Shown here piece by piece: positions 1 through 17,800 of a DNA stretch of 64,000 bases (within the stretch, counting starts at the first letter, position 1; each line of letters begins with the position of its first letter). Location: assembly GCA_036874045.1 (NCBI GenBank), contig CM072335.1:454001-518000 (forward strand), read 5' to 3'. Source of the DNA: Cymodocea nodosa. Lineage: Eukaryota > Streptophyta > Magnoliopsida > Alismatales > Cymodoceaceae. Both the position numbers and the translations under genes were made by a program. Under the pieces are notes generated by a model. The model did not search any database and was not told the DNA's origin. It saw only the letters and a list, made by a program, of their open reading frames with translations.

Positions 1-3000
1 GCACATCAGGTGTACAATTACCATGAAAGAATATAAAGTAAACATCAACTATTAACAATGGCAGCATTATAACGTGTGGTATTTCTAGGTATTCACACGG
101 GAAACATATATGCTATAGATGTTTGGGTGTGTGACTTCCTTGACATAGCTACATATTTTTTCGGTTAAATGATAGGACCACATTAGGGTACTTATTTCAA
201 AAAAATCGAGTTATAATAAACCTTTTAAACTAGTAATGGTGTAGCTCATTTGGTAAATTTAAGTAATGCGGTATGGTAATAAAATAGTTGGCGTTAGATG
301 TGTACGCGTTTCATTCAAAGGTTTTTAACAAGATCATTTCACTCATCGTTCATTAAAATTTACGAAATTCGGTAAGTAATGCTTGCACTCGACGGTATCT
401 CAATGATCTTTTTTCATTATAAAAAAAGATGAATGGCAGACTTAACTTGGGTAGGGCGGGACGTTGATATTTCCTGAATTCATTACGGGCAGTGTGCATG
501 ATAATTTCTCGTTTTATTGAGGAAATAATTTAGAATCGAAATCATATGACATTATTATGTAATCATTTATTAAAAAAATTGTGTACAAAGCTAATTCAAT
601 CTCGATCTTGATCTACTAAACAAAAATTTTAGAAAGATTTAGACATTTACCTACTAGCAAAATGCTCTTTATTAAATGACATCTAAATGATCATGTAAGA
701 GAGAAAAATAAAAAATATAAAAGAAACCATAAAAATTTGTTATTTTCATAAAAACTGATACTTTTTACAATGCAAAATGCTAGATTGTAAAACATAACAA
801 TATGCAAAAGGTCATTGTTGTAAAGATGTAAATACTTTCATAAATAAGTGGTGATATTATAAGGGAAAAGCTTAAAAATGAATATTACAAATAGATTAAG
901 AGTTGTATCAGTTGAAGGATAAAGGAAAATTAATTTAAGTGATTTGATCATATCCTCAAAAAGCTAAGGTGTATACCATTTGAGAGAGGAAAATTAACTA
1001 GTATAGAAGAAACTCAAAATAGAAGAAAGACTAAAGACTAAAGCTACTTAGTTAAAAATTGTAAACAAAAAAAATTATGTACTTTATGGAAGAAATAATA
1101 TTTAATGCTTAATATCTTTACAATATTATTCTAACATTAATCACCAAGGGAGAGAGCTAAAAGAACCCCAACTCCAATCACACCTTTCGGCTCCCATTCA
1201 AGATAAGGAACAAATGAAAAAGAAACTACTTCGGAAGTTCATGACTGATTTTAAAGTAGCAAGAAAAGGAAGAAATGGAAGCTTCAAACAAAAAAGAAGC
1301 TTTTCTATCACATACATTCTAAATTTAACCACCTTCTAGCTTTTATTTCATCCTTGATTGGTGCATCTCTTCTTATATTCCAAATTAACAATTTTATCAC
1401 TACTCATCCATATTAGCATTCACATCTCAACTACACTATACAGATGTTCATGTTTAACAATCCAACATTTTGCACTATAAAGTATAGTTATTAAATAAAT
1501 CCTTAGGATTTGAAATTTAGATATTTGGCATGTATAACAAGTAAAAATGGAAAAATTAATAGCATAGTTGATCATCAAAAAGTTTATCAGAATATCTACA
1601 CTATGTATCTTTAATTTTGCTAACTTTTACCAAGACTATTGTACTGTTTTACAAATATTTAATCTCGTTTCTCTTGCCATAATCATCTTATAAATACCGT
1701 TTACACCTTGTTTCGTGTTCAAACATACTCAAAAGAAAGAAATGGAAAAATCCATTCCAACTAACATTGTGAATTAGACCAACAAGATTCAAAAATTAGT
1801 AGCATAATGAAATAGCAAGTAATGTCCTGCTACTATATTAAGTTGGGAACATAAATCATTTCATTCCATGGTTTTCACTTATTCTTACCCATCATTAAAT
1901 TTTCCAGTAAATAATTTAGTAATAACTTTTCATTAGATTATGTAAATTTAAATCTTCACTCTTTCGAACCAAGTAATTTTTTATCTTCCTAAAACACCAT
2001 TAAGTTAAGTAGACAGTCAATCATATAAACTAGTTAAATCAAAATGAACAAAAAATTCAAAACTTAATGAAAGAAAACTGGAAAAAATAATCTAGCAAGA
2101 TGTACAGTGCAATATGATCTATTATATTCCTTTAAGCAGCTTAGCAGCAATGTTCGATATCATATTTTTAAAGATATCAAAATTTATATCAGAATATTTG
2201 GAGGACTCTTCTGACTAGACAAAAATCTGTAATTGTTAGTATAGTTGTTTCTTTATTTTCATTTGTTTTATTATTTGTTCCTTATGTCTTCTTAATCTTA
2301 TTTTAATAGAACTAATTCTTTTAATTTTATAATTTATTATTAATTTATCTATATATATTTATATTGAGTATATAAAAATAACTAAAAAAATAAACAAATA
2401 GAATTGATATGTAAGCAAAATTACTTTGAATTAATCTTTGGAAACCAACTAAACTGTGCAGTTTCATGTATTAGTTCATCTAATAAGTTCCCTATGAATT
2501 GACAATTACAATTTGAATCGAGTAATTCAGTACACATTAATTCTACTGGCAGAAAAAAAAGAAAAATCCTTTTCCTCCATCTATTCTTATCCATTACGAA
2601 ATTTTCCATTATGGTATGTAATTTTAATTCCCCCCCCCCCCCTATTTCCATTATGTAATAGGGGAGTTTACCTACATAACTATGCCTGGAAATCCATAAT
2701 TTTCCAGCTAAAACAAAAAAATGTATTTTTTACAGCTTATGTTATAAAGGAAAAAGGTTATGTGAAGGCAACACCTCATCAAATAACCCAAGGCATCATA
2801 TCTCCTTTTAAATATAAATAAGGTGTGAGGCGAGGTAACAGCCGAGTGAAGGAATGTGACACCCCCTTTTAAATATAAACATATACTATCCAATCAAGCA
2901 CCATATCTCCCCTTACCGCCTCCACTGAGTCGCTATTGCCTTTCCCATGGTCTCACCCCTTGGGCACCTTCTCCCCATGTCACCCCCTAGTCCCCTCTTT

Positions 3001-4510
3001 ATCATTAGCTTCCGTCTTCCCAACTCTCCACCTTCTTGACCACCACCATTCCAACCCAAATCAACAAGCAAAACAACATCCTTTCCTATAGTAATAAAAT
3101 AATAACATAGAAAAATAAGAATACTTCACGATCAACACTAATCGACTGGATTAGTGATTTCACACTGCCATCACTTCATAGGGTCCATTTGAAACCACTT
3201 CTCTCATAAACAGTTTATGGGTTCAAACATCAAGCTTCTGGAATACATTGGTAGAATCTAACTTTTGAGAAATAAGCTCTAAAAACCTTTTTTTTTAATG
3301 GTCTAGGTCAACTAAAATTACGATGCTGCTCTTCACAGAAAAGGGAATAGTATTAATGATGCACCGCCGACCGACGGAGAAAAAGAACAGGAGTGTAGAG
3401 GGGAAGAGCGGCGGATGCCCTAAACCATAAATTTATGTTTTGATTTATACTAATTAGGACGTTGCTTATGAAGGACGATTTCTCTGCACGAAGCAATCTC
3501 ATTAATTTAATTGAGGACTGAATCATACGAATATGTTGGAACAAGAACAAATTTCTAGATTGTACATATCCATTGACAAACAGAGACACGATTTCGGCCA
3601 AAATTCTCGACCTAAAGGTCCACATGATCACCTCAAACTGGTTGTTTATGTCGGAAATTCACATTACCATGTGGGCGTCGTCGGAGAAGGATGAGAACGC
3701 CGGGTTGTAGGGTTTCTTCGATCTTCTTCCATGGGTGGACAGGGTGTGTGTGTGTGCATACGTACATAGATATATATATATAAAACTTTAATTATAAAAG
3801 AAGTACAAATAAAATTAATATAAAAACTCTCCAACGAAGAAGAAAGAGGAAGTAAAATATAAGAGAGCAGTAAACAAAAAAAAGGAGACGAAAGATATTT
3901 AATTATTTTTTCGCATAAATTACATCGAATCATTTATAATAGAATGTATTGATAGTTTAAATTGGATTTTCACTAATAGCAAGGAAGTTGCATGTCGATC
4001 TTAGACAAAAATGACTTTTTTTAGCATATTAAATTTTAAGAATTAATATTCTAACTAAAAATTAATTATGTTAAAAATAACATGAAATTCATCTATAATA
4101 ATTTTTCATTAAAGAATAATATATAAAAGAAAACCTAACTATGAAGCCATCACTAAAGTGAAAAAGGTTACGAAAAAAGAATAACAAATATCGATAGAAT
4201 AAAAATAACAAGATAATGAAGAAACTGAAAGGAAATTTAATTTCTATTTTCTTAATCATACATCGAAAATCGGAACAACAATAGAATTTACAAAAAATAT
4301 GACGCCTTTTCCATATTTCCAAAATTCTATTTATTTTAATTTTTTTCCCAGACGAAACCTAAAACGGTCATTTCACCTTTCTCCCGCTCCTTCCCCGATC
4401 TTCCCGCCAAATCCTACCTCCCGCCTTCTTCTCCTCCCTATCCCTCCCGCCAAGCCCTAGGCAGCAATCGGAATCGAATTCCGGATCGTAGTCGAGAGCA
4501 GGGACCGGAG
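1..4510. other. AT-rich intergenic region upstream of MCM6
   Basis: I see no supportable gene in most of this stretch. It is strongly AT-rich, with short open frames only. Landmarks are a 12-base C run near 2631-2642, a short repeated phrase (ccttttaaatataaa) near 2806 and 2868, and a compound microsatellite at 3743-3782 made of GT repeats followed by AT repeats. Between about 3353 and 3735 the minus strand has a less AT-rich, more coding-like patch, treated in the findings. The last 130 bases before MCM6 become C-rich, as expected for a plant promoter and 5' leader. Confidence 0.6.
4401..4411. promoter_or_regulatory. E2F-type site in MCM6 promoter
   Basis: The sequence ttcccgccaaa lies about 100 bases upstream of the MCM6 start codon. 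Read on the minus strand it is tttggcgggaa, which fits the E2F consensus WTTSSCSS. A weaker relative (tcccgccaag) follows near 4445-4454. E2F control of MCM genes at G1/S is established in plants. That this copy is used is inference from position and sequence. Confidence 0.6.
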
Positions 4511-9528
<5,018 letters not shown>

Positions 9529-10805
9529 TCCAAATTTCGGCATTTGTGGTTGAAAATCAAAAAAATTGGTTATTAATTTTTTAGTTGTCAATGCCATCCT
9601 TTTCTTGATAAAATTAATGTGTGAATAGCTAAGTTTTTTGCTATTCTTTTTTCATAAACTGATCATCATTGCAGTAAGGTTGGGTGAGACTTAACTTTTT
9701 ATTGGCGGAATGATTTGATATAAATTTATTACTGACTTAAGCTGGTGGCAAGTCAACTCTTCAAGGATGGCCACTTATTGCTTGAAAACTTGCTTAGGCT
9801 ATGGATTCTTTGTAAGCATCAAAGTCAGTTTAAACGATTTAAGCATCTAAAATCTTTACGAACGAATGTACGGTACAGGCCGTCCCCATTAATTGGTTGA
9901 ATAATCCATTTCAGGTTTTCATTATCAACTCCCCTTTTTTTGGAAAAAATTGTATTCTAAAGTCTAAAGTTTGCGATCGGTGTCAAGTTATTTTCTCATT
10001 TTGGCTCATTTTTCAGAATCAGGTTGATTCTATCATTTTCCACGGTGCTTGCTTGCCTTTTTATATCGAGTGAAAAGGAGATTAAGATCTATCAAGTTTA
10101 GGTTTTAAGATGTGATGATGATCTTGTGCAAATGATTTTAAGACTGACCGCATGGCAACAATTTATGTTTTATCTGATAACTGTAAAATTCTTTGTTCAT
10201 CTACTCTGCATTCATTACTGTAGTAAATCTTGATTGTGAAAAAATCCAGAGGAATTTGAAGAGTGAAAACGGTAGTGATTATTCTCATAGATTGTTTGTA
10301 TCATGACTTTAATTTATCATGATATTTGCTTGAAAATACCACTCTTTTGGGCAGTTTTGCCCTCATAAAGTAACCCAATTTACATGTAAAAGCCTTTTGT
10401 GTCTACAATGGGGCATCCATAAAGTTGACTAAAAAGATACAAATGCTCCTGGTAACCCAATTCTTGTGTTCCCCTCCTCACCCCCACCCCCACCCCCACC
10501 CCCACTTGTGTATGATCTTTTGCATTTGCATCTGCTCCTTTGGATCGGAATCACAGATTCTAACAACCAGTTATAAAATATAACATATTATTCATGCATT
10601 AAAATCTGTGAGGAGTTTTTTTTTTTTTTAAGAAAAATAAGTTGTGAGGAGATCTCCTTGATTCGGATCCGGGTATTCGGTTGTCTTCCGCCCTGACCAC
10701 GTATACACAAGACTCACCGTCTGCTTCCGAGTATTCCTCGCTTCGCCGCCTTCGCGGCCAGCGGTGGATAATAAACTCCGAACGGAGAAAGAAGAAGCCG
10801 AAGAC
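9529..10805. other. MCM6 3' flank and PPR gene promoter region
   Basis: No coding feature is supported in this spacer between two genes on the same strand. It holds the presumed MCM6 3' UTR, AT-rich sequence, four perfect copies of a CCCCCA hexamer at 10481-10504 (TGGGGG on the other strand) and a T run near 10617-10629. From about 10655 the sequence turns GC-rich and is probably the 5' leader of the PPR gene. An in-frame ATG at 10764 lies there but is less likely than 10806 to be the true start. Confidence 0.55.
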
Positions 10806-13550
10806 ATGGCCGGTGTGGCCATCACCACTCCCCTCCCTTCCGCTTTCCATACCACTCCGACGAGACCATCGCCGCCTCACCACCGCCACGCCGTCGTCCT
10901 ACCGCTCCATCCATCGTCACTTCACATCTCCAAGTCCACTACTCTCTGCTTCTCCTCTTCTCTCTCCTCCCCCGCCACCACCACCACCACCACCACCAAG
11001 AACGCCGAAATTCTAGAAGATCCCGTTGAAATGGACATTTCCAAGCGGCAAAAACATCCAAAAACCCAGCCGTTACTCATCCATTGGGAAAATCATGAGT
11101 GTTTTAGCCATTTCCTTCGCTTGGCAGCTCTGCACTGGGACCTGCGACTCGGGAGGGCATTGCATGCCGCCATTGTCAAGACTCAAGGAGGAGGAGGAGG
11201 AGGAGAGGATGTTATTGTTACCAACAAACTCATGTCCATGTATCTTAAACTCGGACGTACTTCCGACGCAAAGAAGGTTTTCGAGGAAATGACTTGTCCA
11301 GATGTTGCCTCATACACCTCTTTGATATCTGCTTATGCCAAGTCTGGAAGGGAAGTGGACGCTATGGGTCTCTTTTTCCAGATGCAGGATTCGGGCATCG
11401 AGTTTAATGAATTCACTGTAGTTGCAGTATTGACCTCTTGTTTGCGGCATTTAAATTCCCAACTGGGTCTTCAGATACATTCGTTAGCCATCAAAACCTG
11501 CTACCATCTTGATGTTTATGTATCTAATGTACTACTAGGTTTGTATGTTAAGCTAGGGCGAGTGTATGATGCTTTACGGCTGTTCAACGAAATGGCTGAG
11601 AGGAATGTGTCTTCGTGGAATGCAATTATATTGGGCATGGTTAAGGAATCCAGATACGATGAAGCATTTGAGTTGTTCTTTGAGATGAGAATGAGTGGGA
11701 TCTATGGTGATCAATTCACACTTTCAAGTCTTTTGACAGCAGCCAAGGAGGGCTTCTTCAGGTTTGAAGGGGAAGGTCTTCATGCTCATGGAATAAAAAT
11801 TGGATTAGAGTTGGATGCAAGTTTGTGTAATGCACTCATTGCATTCTACACTGAATTTGGTTGTCTGCAAGATGTCGTTAATATATTCAATAGGTTGCCC
11901 ACAAAGGATGTTATTTCTTTGACAGCTATGATATCCGGATACATGGAATTTGGGCTGGTAGAAGCTGCTGTGAAGGTGTTTAACGAGATGCCTGAAGTGA
12001 CTTGCATCTCGTATAATGCTCTAATGGCCGGCTTTTGCCATAATGGAAAAGGCTTCCTTGCTCTGGAGTTGTTTCAGAAAATTGTGGAGTGTGGGATGGA
12101 ATTGTCAGATTTCACATTGGCCAGTGCAGTGCGTGCATGTGCACTGGTATCAGAAGTGAGGAAATGTGAGCAGGTGCATGGTTTTGTAATAAAGGTTGGC
12201 TGTGGATTCAATTGTCAGGTGGAAGCTGCTTTGTTGGACATGTATGTCAAATGCAACAGAATGGAAGATGCTCAAAAGATATTTAATAAATGGATCGACA
12301 AGGAAAGCCTTTTGATTGCTTCAACAATTTTGATTTGTGGGTATGCTAGAAATGGCTACTATATTGAAGCCCTGTATTCATTCCATGAGTTGATAACAAA
12401 GGGAGATGTGGCTTCATTGGATGAAGTCTTAATCAGCACAATTCTTGGAGTCTGTGGGGTATTAGGATTTGTTGAGGTGGGAAAGCAAATGCATTGCCAT
12501 ACTCTCAAATGTAGGTATTCGTTAAATGTTACCATAGGCAACTCTCTCATTAGTTTGTATTCAAAATGTGGAAACATGGGTGATGCAATGAAGATCTTTA
12601 ATTCGATGCCGGTACATGATGTAGTGTCATGGAACACTTTGATCACAGCTCATCTAATGCATTGGCAGGGAGACGAAGCCTTGGGGGTATGGAAGAAAAT
12701 GAACATGCATAGTTTTAAGCCTGATGGTATCAGTTTTCTTTTAATCCTCTCAGCCTGCAAATACACAAGCTTCAATTCAGTTGATATTAGCCGCAGTTTG
12801 TTTTCATCTATGGTAAGTTCTTTCAGCGTCACACCTTGCGAGGAACATTATGCCTCCATGGTGGCTGTTCTGTGTCACTGGAATTGCTTTCATGAAGCAG
12901 AACAACTGATAAAAGACATGCCTTGTGAGCCCGGTGCACTGGTTTGGAGAGCTTTACTTGATGGTTGCAGATTGAATTCTAATTTGGGTTTGGTGAAACA
13001 TGCGGTGCAGAACATCCTACAATCGAAACCTGTTGACCCATCAACATATGTCCTGGTCTCTAACCTTTACGCTGCTTCTGGGAGATGGCACTGCTCTGAA
13101 AAAACCAGGGAAGAAATGAGAGAAAAAGGAGTGCATAAGCATCCCTCTAAAAGCTGGATCATTCATCAAAACATGATCCACTCCTTCCACACAAGAGACA
13201 AAACACATCCTCAATCCAAAGACATATACAGTGCATTAAATTTATTAATTTTGGAATGCATGAAGGTTGGGTACATTCCCGACACTAGTTTTGTTCTGCA
13301 AGAAGTAGAGGAGTTCCAAAAGAAGGGCTTTCTTTTTTATCACAGTGCCAAGCTTGCTGCAACATATGGGCATTTGATCACCACTGCAAGGAGACCCATC
13401 CGCGTGATGAAGAATGTCATTCTCTGTGGAGACTGCCATTCATTCTTGAAGTTTCTTTCTGTTGTGACCGCAAGGGAGATAACTTTCAGGGATTCAAATG
13501 GGTTTCATCGTTTCGAGGGTGGAGAGTGCTCGTGCAGAGATGGGTGGTGA
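10806..13550 (+). CDS. EMB175: Organellar PPR protein, PLS-DYW class, EMB175-like
   Basis: Intronless gene for a 914-residue pentatricopeptide repeat protein. The chosen start gives MAGVAITTPLPS followed by a Ser/Thr/Pro/His-rich stretch typical of a plastid transit peptide, including a poly-Thr run from a CAC repeat. The in-frame ATG at 10764 would add 14 charged residues that suit a transit peptide poorly. From about residue 100 to 770 there are successive PPR-like motifs such as DVASYTSLISAYAKSG, NVSSWNAIILGM and DVVSWNTLITAH. E/E+ and DYW-like regions follow. The zinc motif CGDCH is at 874-878 and the C-terminus is CSCRDGW. The position of the deaminase motif HxE reads HSA (846-848), so the catalytic glutamate is absent. 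From memory the sequence matches Arabidopsis EMB175 (At5g03800), a plastid protein needed for embryo development, along its whole length. That assignment needs an alignment. Confidence 0.85.
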   Translation: MAGVAITTPLPSAFHTTPTRPSPPHHRHAVVLPLHPSSLHISKSTTLCFSSSLSSPATTTTTTTKNAEILEDPVEMDISKRQKHPKTQPLLIHWENHECFSHFLRLAALHWDLRLGRALHAAIVKTQGGGGGGEDVIVTNKLMSMYLKLGRTSDAKKVFEEMTCPDVASYTSLISAYAKSGREVDAMGLFFQMQDSGIEFNEFTVVAVLTSCLRHLNSQLGLQIHSLAIKTCYHLDVYVSNVLLGLYVKLGRVYDALRLFNEMAERNVSSWNAIILGMVKESRYDEAFELFFEMRMSGIYGDQFTLSSLLTAAKEGFFRFEGEGLHAHGIKIGLELDASLCNALIAFYTEFGCLQDVVNIFNRLPTKDVISLTAMISGYMEFGLVEAAVKVFNEMPEVTCISYNALMAGFCHNGKGFLALELFQKIVECGMELSDFTLASAVRACALVSEVRKCEQVHGFVIKVGCGFNCQVEAALLDMYVKCNRMEDAQKIFNKWIDKESLLIASTILICGYARNGYYIEALYSFHELITKGDVASLDEVLISTILGVCGVLGFVEVGKQMHCHTLKCRYSLNVTIGNSLISLYSKCGNMGDAMKIFNSMPVHDVVSWNTLITAHLMHWQGDEALGVWKKMNMHSFKPDGISFLLILSACKYTSFNSVDISRSLFSSMVSSFSVTPCEEHYASMVAVLCHWNCFHEAEQLIKDMPCEPGALVWRALLDGCRLNSNLGLVKHAVQNILQSKPVDPSTYVLVSNLYAASGRWHCSEKTREEMREKGVHKHPSKSWIIHQNMIHSFHTRDKTHPQSKDIYSALNLLILECMKVGYIPDTSFVLQEVEEFQKKGFLFYHSAKLAATYGHLITTARRPIRVMKNVILCGDCHSFLKFLSVVTAREITFRDSNGFHRFEGGECSCRDGW

Positions 13551-14883
13551 TTGCTTTTTCTACAAGTTATTTATACTCTTCAAACAATTTGTATATTGTA
13601 ACTTACGAAGGAACATGCAAGTGCATAAATAAAAAAGAATGCATTCTTCTCCAACCGGTTCAACGTTGTCACTGTCGAATGATCCCTTGCCTTTCAAATT
13701 TCTGAAACAGTTGCTTGCATCAGTTTTGAGTAAACTTTCGACCTTATGCCACTACATATATATCGATATAGATATATATTACAGTTCGCTATTCTGAGAG
13801 GATTCTTCATTTGAACTTCATGCTACTCAATCTTTTTGGTTTTTGATAATAGTAAATTTCAATCCTGGTAAAAATTATAAGTACCGTTATATTTGATTAA
13901 TTAAATTATTGCGGTTGTTTAGTTAAGCTTATGTTATTATTATAAGCTGAGAATGCTATTTTTCTAAATTTACAAATGAAGAAGTTTTGGTATTCAAAAT
14001 TTAAAAAAATTACTAATTTTTTTTTGGCAAGGGGGAGGGGAGGACATTTATCATCCCTAACGTACAACAAAAATCGAAAGAGGTTTATTTTGATAGAAAA
14101 AGGATTTCCATTGATGAAAAAGCAAAATGGAGACTAACCATGAGACCCTCAACATAGTGCCGAATTAAATAGCAAAGCCCAACATAGCTAAGCGAAATAT
14201 AGAAAATGTAGTTAAAGGTTTCATAAATCATAATATAGAAAAAAAAGGCACCATTTTATTTCTTAAAGCAACTGGACACGCAATGAATGTCAGCATTGCA
14301 CGTGACTAGTGGAAAATACATGAAATTTTTAATGATTTAAAATAAAATTGATCAGAACTGAAATTTATTTAAAAATATTTTAATAATAAGAATGTGGGCA
14401 TAAATGGAATAAAAGACAACATTATCCTTCAATTACATCTTTAATAACGTGAATGAATGATATACATTATACACAGATAAATTTAAAAATTTTGTGTCAA
14501 AAATCAGTTATTTCAGTCCATCTGCCTACATTCCACGAATAAATGACAAAATGTTTTAAGATCTGAAATAAATATTTCCGTTCCACATTTATTACAGTAG
14601 AAAAGAGAATGACATGCCCCAGCTAATCTCTCTCTCTCTCTCTCTCTCTCTATCAGTAACAGTTACAAACCACTCACCAAGCTTTTACCTATCTAAATAA
14701 AAGATCAACCTTTATAAAAAAAAACCCTCTCACTTACAAACCACAGGCAATTTTTTCTTCCGAAAAAATAAAAATATCGGTGAGGTCCTCTTTACAAAAC
14801 TGAATACAATATAGACACCTGGATAATAAAAAAATAAATTACATTACTATCTTCCATTCCCATGAGGGAAAAAAAATCGCATC
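13551..14883. other. Convergent intergenic spacer, PPR to myosin
   Basis: The spacer separates the 3' ends of two convergent genes and should hold both 3' UTRs. It is AT-rich. It contains a TA-rich patch near 13755-13780, a G-rich segment near 14029-14042 and a TC dinucleotide run at 14627-14651. I see no coding or RNA gene here. Confidence 0.55.
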
Positions 14884-17800
14884 TCAGTTTGTTGATTGTT
14901 GTTTTTGAAGAAAAAGGAAGAGAGAATTTTGACGGAGCATTTGTGGGGGTTCTACATCTTCATGGTCGATGTGAACCACCGATCTGGATATGTCGTCCAA
15001 TGAAAAAGGTATACTGCAAACATCGATCACAATGGTTGGTATTATCTTAAGTATCGTCAATAGTCATACGCTTCAACATTTTTTTGTGTGTTGAGTTTTG
15101 ATCTCTTACCTAGAATCGTCATCTAACAAAAAGGAACTATTTGGCATGTCGATGGAGTCGTCAGTTATCAGACTCCTCATTTCCGCAATCACCTGATCAA
15201 TAAGACGTGAAATTGTGTGATCATATGAACTTTTTGGCTTGAAGTTTGCATTTTGAAATGCAGCTGAAATGTCCAATTGGGAATATTGTAGAAGTTATAT
15301 TGAGATAGAAATTATATCAAAGAGCATGTTCTTGTCGATGCCTGTTGCTTTTGTGAGATAAATGAAAGAAGAATACACTTACATCTTGGGATAAACCGTG
15401 AGCTCCATACTTGTCATCCAAAAACATCGTCCCAATCCGATAGATTTGAGGAATACTCAGAATCTGTAGGCAATGTGACCATTTAATTCTAAACAATTAA
15501 TGCGTTCGTAGATCTGTAATGGTATTATTCAAGTTGTGCTGATTTGAATTACCGGACAGAGTTCTTTAGTGATTTCATCCAAGGTTTTCTGTGCCTTTTT
15601 GTGCAGTACCTGCAGGTTGGAGAAAGAAATCATTGTCATTGAAAGCAGGGAGATAGAAAATGAGACTTACTCTGTCGGATCAATTACCAGAAATTCAATT
15701 GCTTGTCTCATGTGCTGCAGCTCGTCCCATGATCCTCCAGCAAACTACACATCATTAATTCTGTTAACTTTTTTCTAGTCTTCTTGGTGAGAAAAATGCA
15801 GATAATTCCTCATCAGAATACCTCTTCTGTTGCATTGATGCACCAATTTTCCAATTCCTGTAATCCAGCCTTGACAAATTCTCCATTGCTGAATGAGCAA
15901 CATTCTCGCCGTAGTAGTAAACTAAAGATATATAGGATGCAACATGTCAGATTTTCGCTACAAGTTACTTGTCTCTCTTTACCGTCCATTACATTTTCAT
16001 CTTCATGATTGACATTTTGGTTTAAATCAGATGTCATTCACTTACCACTGGATTATAATATTCTTTTTTTTTTACTCTTTAAGATAGACAATTCTGAACC
16101 AGGTTACTTTATTTGAAAATGTGCGTATATGGTATCACTAATCACCTGTTAAAGAGTTGGACATTAATGAACGAAAATACTTGGCTGAAGGTTTCCCTTA
16201 TGATCATTGAAGGGACCTGAAATGTTCAAGATCAAAGATATGATAAATACACCTAAAAACAATGCAAACAACTCAAAACAAAAACCTCACCAAATGGCCA
16301 ACATTTCATAAAAAACAGTATAAGGCTTTAGCATGCTTATTAACATAAAGAGATTCTGGAATGTTTTTTTTTTATTGTAACTTTTTTATCCAAGTTGATG
16401 ATTTGCACTTACATAATTCTCACACAATATGCTGAGCATGTGATCCAAGCTCTTGACTATATTTTGCCAATGAGCACTGGTGACTTGTTTTGCAACAATA
16501 CTTGAATGAGCACTTCTCCGCGATCCTCTTATTGGTCTTGGTCTTGCTGATCTTGGCGCCTATACAAGCAGTTTTTTAATCTGAACGGTGCAACGAAGAT
16601 CAATAGTTTCATCATGCAATTTACCTGAATGCATAAAGTTAGATATTGACTGATCTCTTTCTTCAAAATGTCTCGTATGGTCCCATATATTTTCTCAACA
16701 TAAGCTGCCAACTGTTGCTTGAATAGAAGTGCAGGGTACTTCGATTCAACCCTGGATTGAACATCAGGCTTATCCATCATCCCGCTATATCCACTGGAAG
16801 GTCCCACATTTAGAACAGTTCGTGCAACCTGAAATACGGGTTAGATAGTATGAGTCATTATAATAATGGGAAAAAAGTGTTGACACACTCAAGCATTCAT
16901 ACCCTTCGTCCAAATAACGAGCTAGGCATAGTTCGAGTCCTTCGTGAAGTTGTGTTTGATGCATTGCTTGCTTTAATTGTATTTTGTAAAAGAAATAATA
17001 GAGTAGATGTTGTTGATAACCAATAAGCAAGTTCACTAATATTCTCCTGTTTCTGTGCACCAAAATTTTTTTTCTTAGTTGATATGGAAAAGTAAATTAT
17101 AAGACCTAAAAACCTTTCAGTATCCTGTGAAAGATTACAACCTCAATTGATGACCTTATTGTATAGATTATGCGATCAAATATATTGGTCTTTTCCGATC
17201 CAAAAGATCGCCAGTGAAGAAGAGACTTATAAATAACATATGCAATAGCTGGCCTGCTTTTGTCAAAATGCCTATCTTCTGCAAGACACTTGATGAGTGC
17301 ATCATAACTTTCCTGTTCATGGGATAAGAAGTTATATATAAATCATCAACAGGTAAAGAAAAAGAAACTCCCTCAGTTGTTCACTCAAAATAAGAATGGG
17401 AATGTCACCTGTTGCCTCTCAGTTAGGGAACTCTGCCTTATTAGCGTGCGTTCTAAAGATCGCACAGTGGTGGGCTCCTGCATGGAAGTATATAGTCAAT
17501 TTGTAGTGTTTCCGTGGAACTTACGATTTCTTACAAGCTAGGTGAAATTTTCTGTGACGATGTACATACTTCTGTCTGTTTAGGTATTTCTCCAGCTTGA
17601 TGCCCATTCTCAAGACTCTGGACCTTCATCAAAAAATGCGCTATATAAGAATTTTTGTGAAAACAAGGAGCATATATAATAACTTGGTGTTATGCCTGAC
17701 ATATACTTTAATAGTTTCTTGTTGTACTAGTTCACTTGTTGCTATTGGCTTTGTAACGGCTCCTGGTTGCACTTTTTCAACAGTTACTGCTTCCTGCAAC

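Noticed and set aside
2513-2821. Plus-strand open frame of 102 codons near the C run
   Set aside because: It crosses a homopolymer in AT-rich DNA and shows no protein-like character.
10764-10805. Upstream in-frame ATG of the PPR gene
   Set aside because: The added residues are highly charged and do not suit a transit peptide. The next ATG gives a typical targeting start, so 10806 was preferred, though 10764 cannot be excluded.
11026-11292. 88-codon open frame inside the PPR gene
   Set aside because: It is an alternative frame within the intact 914-codon PPR coding sequence.
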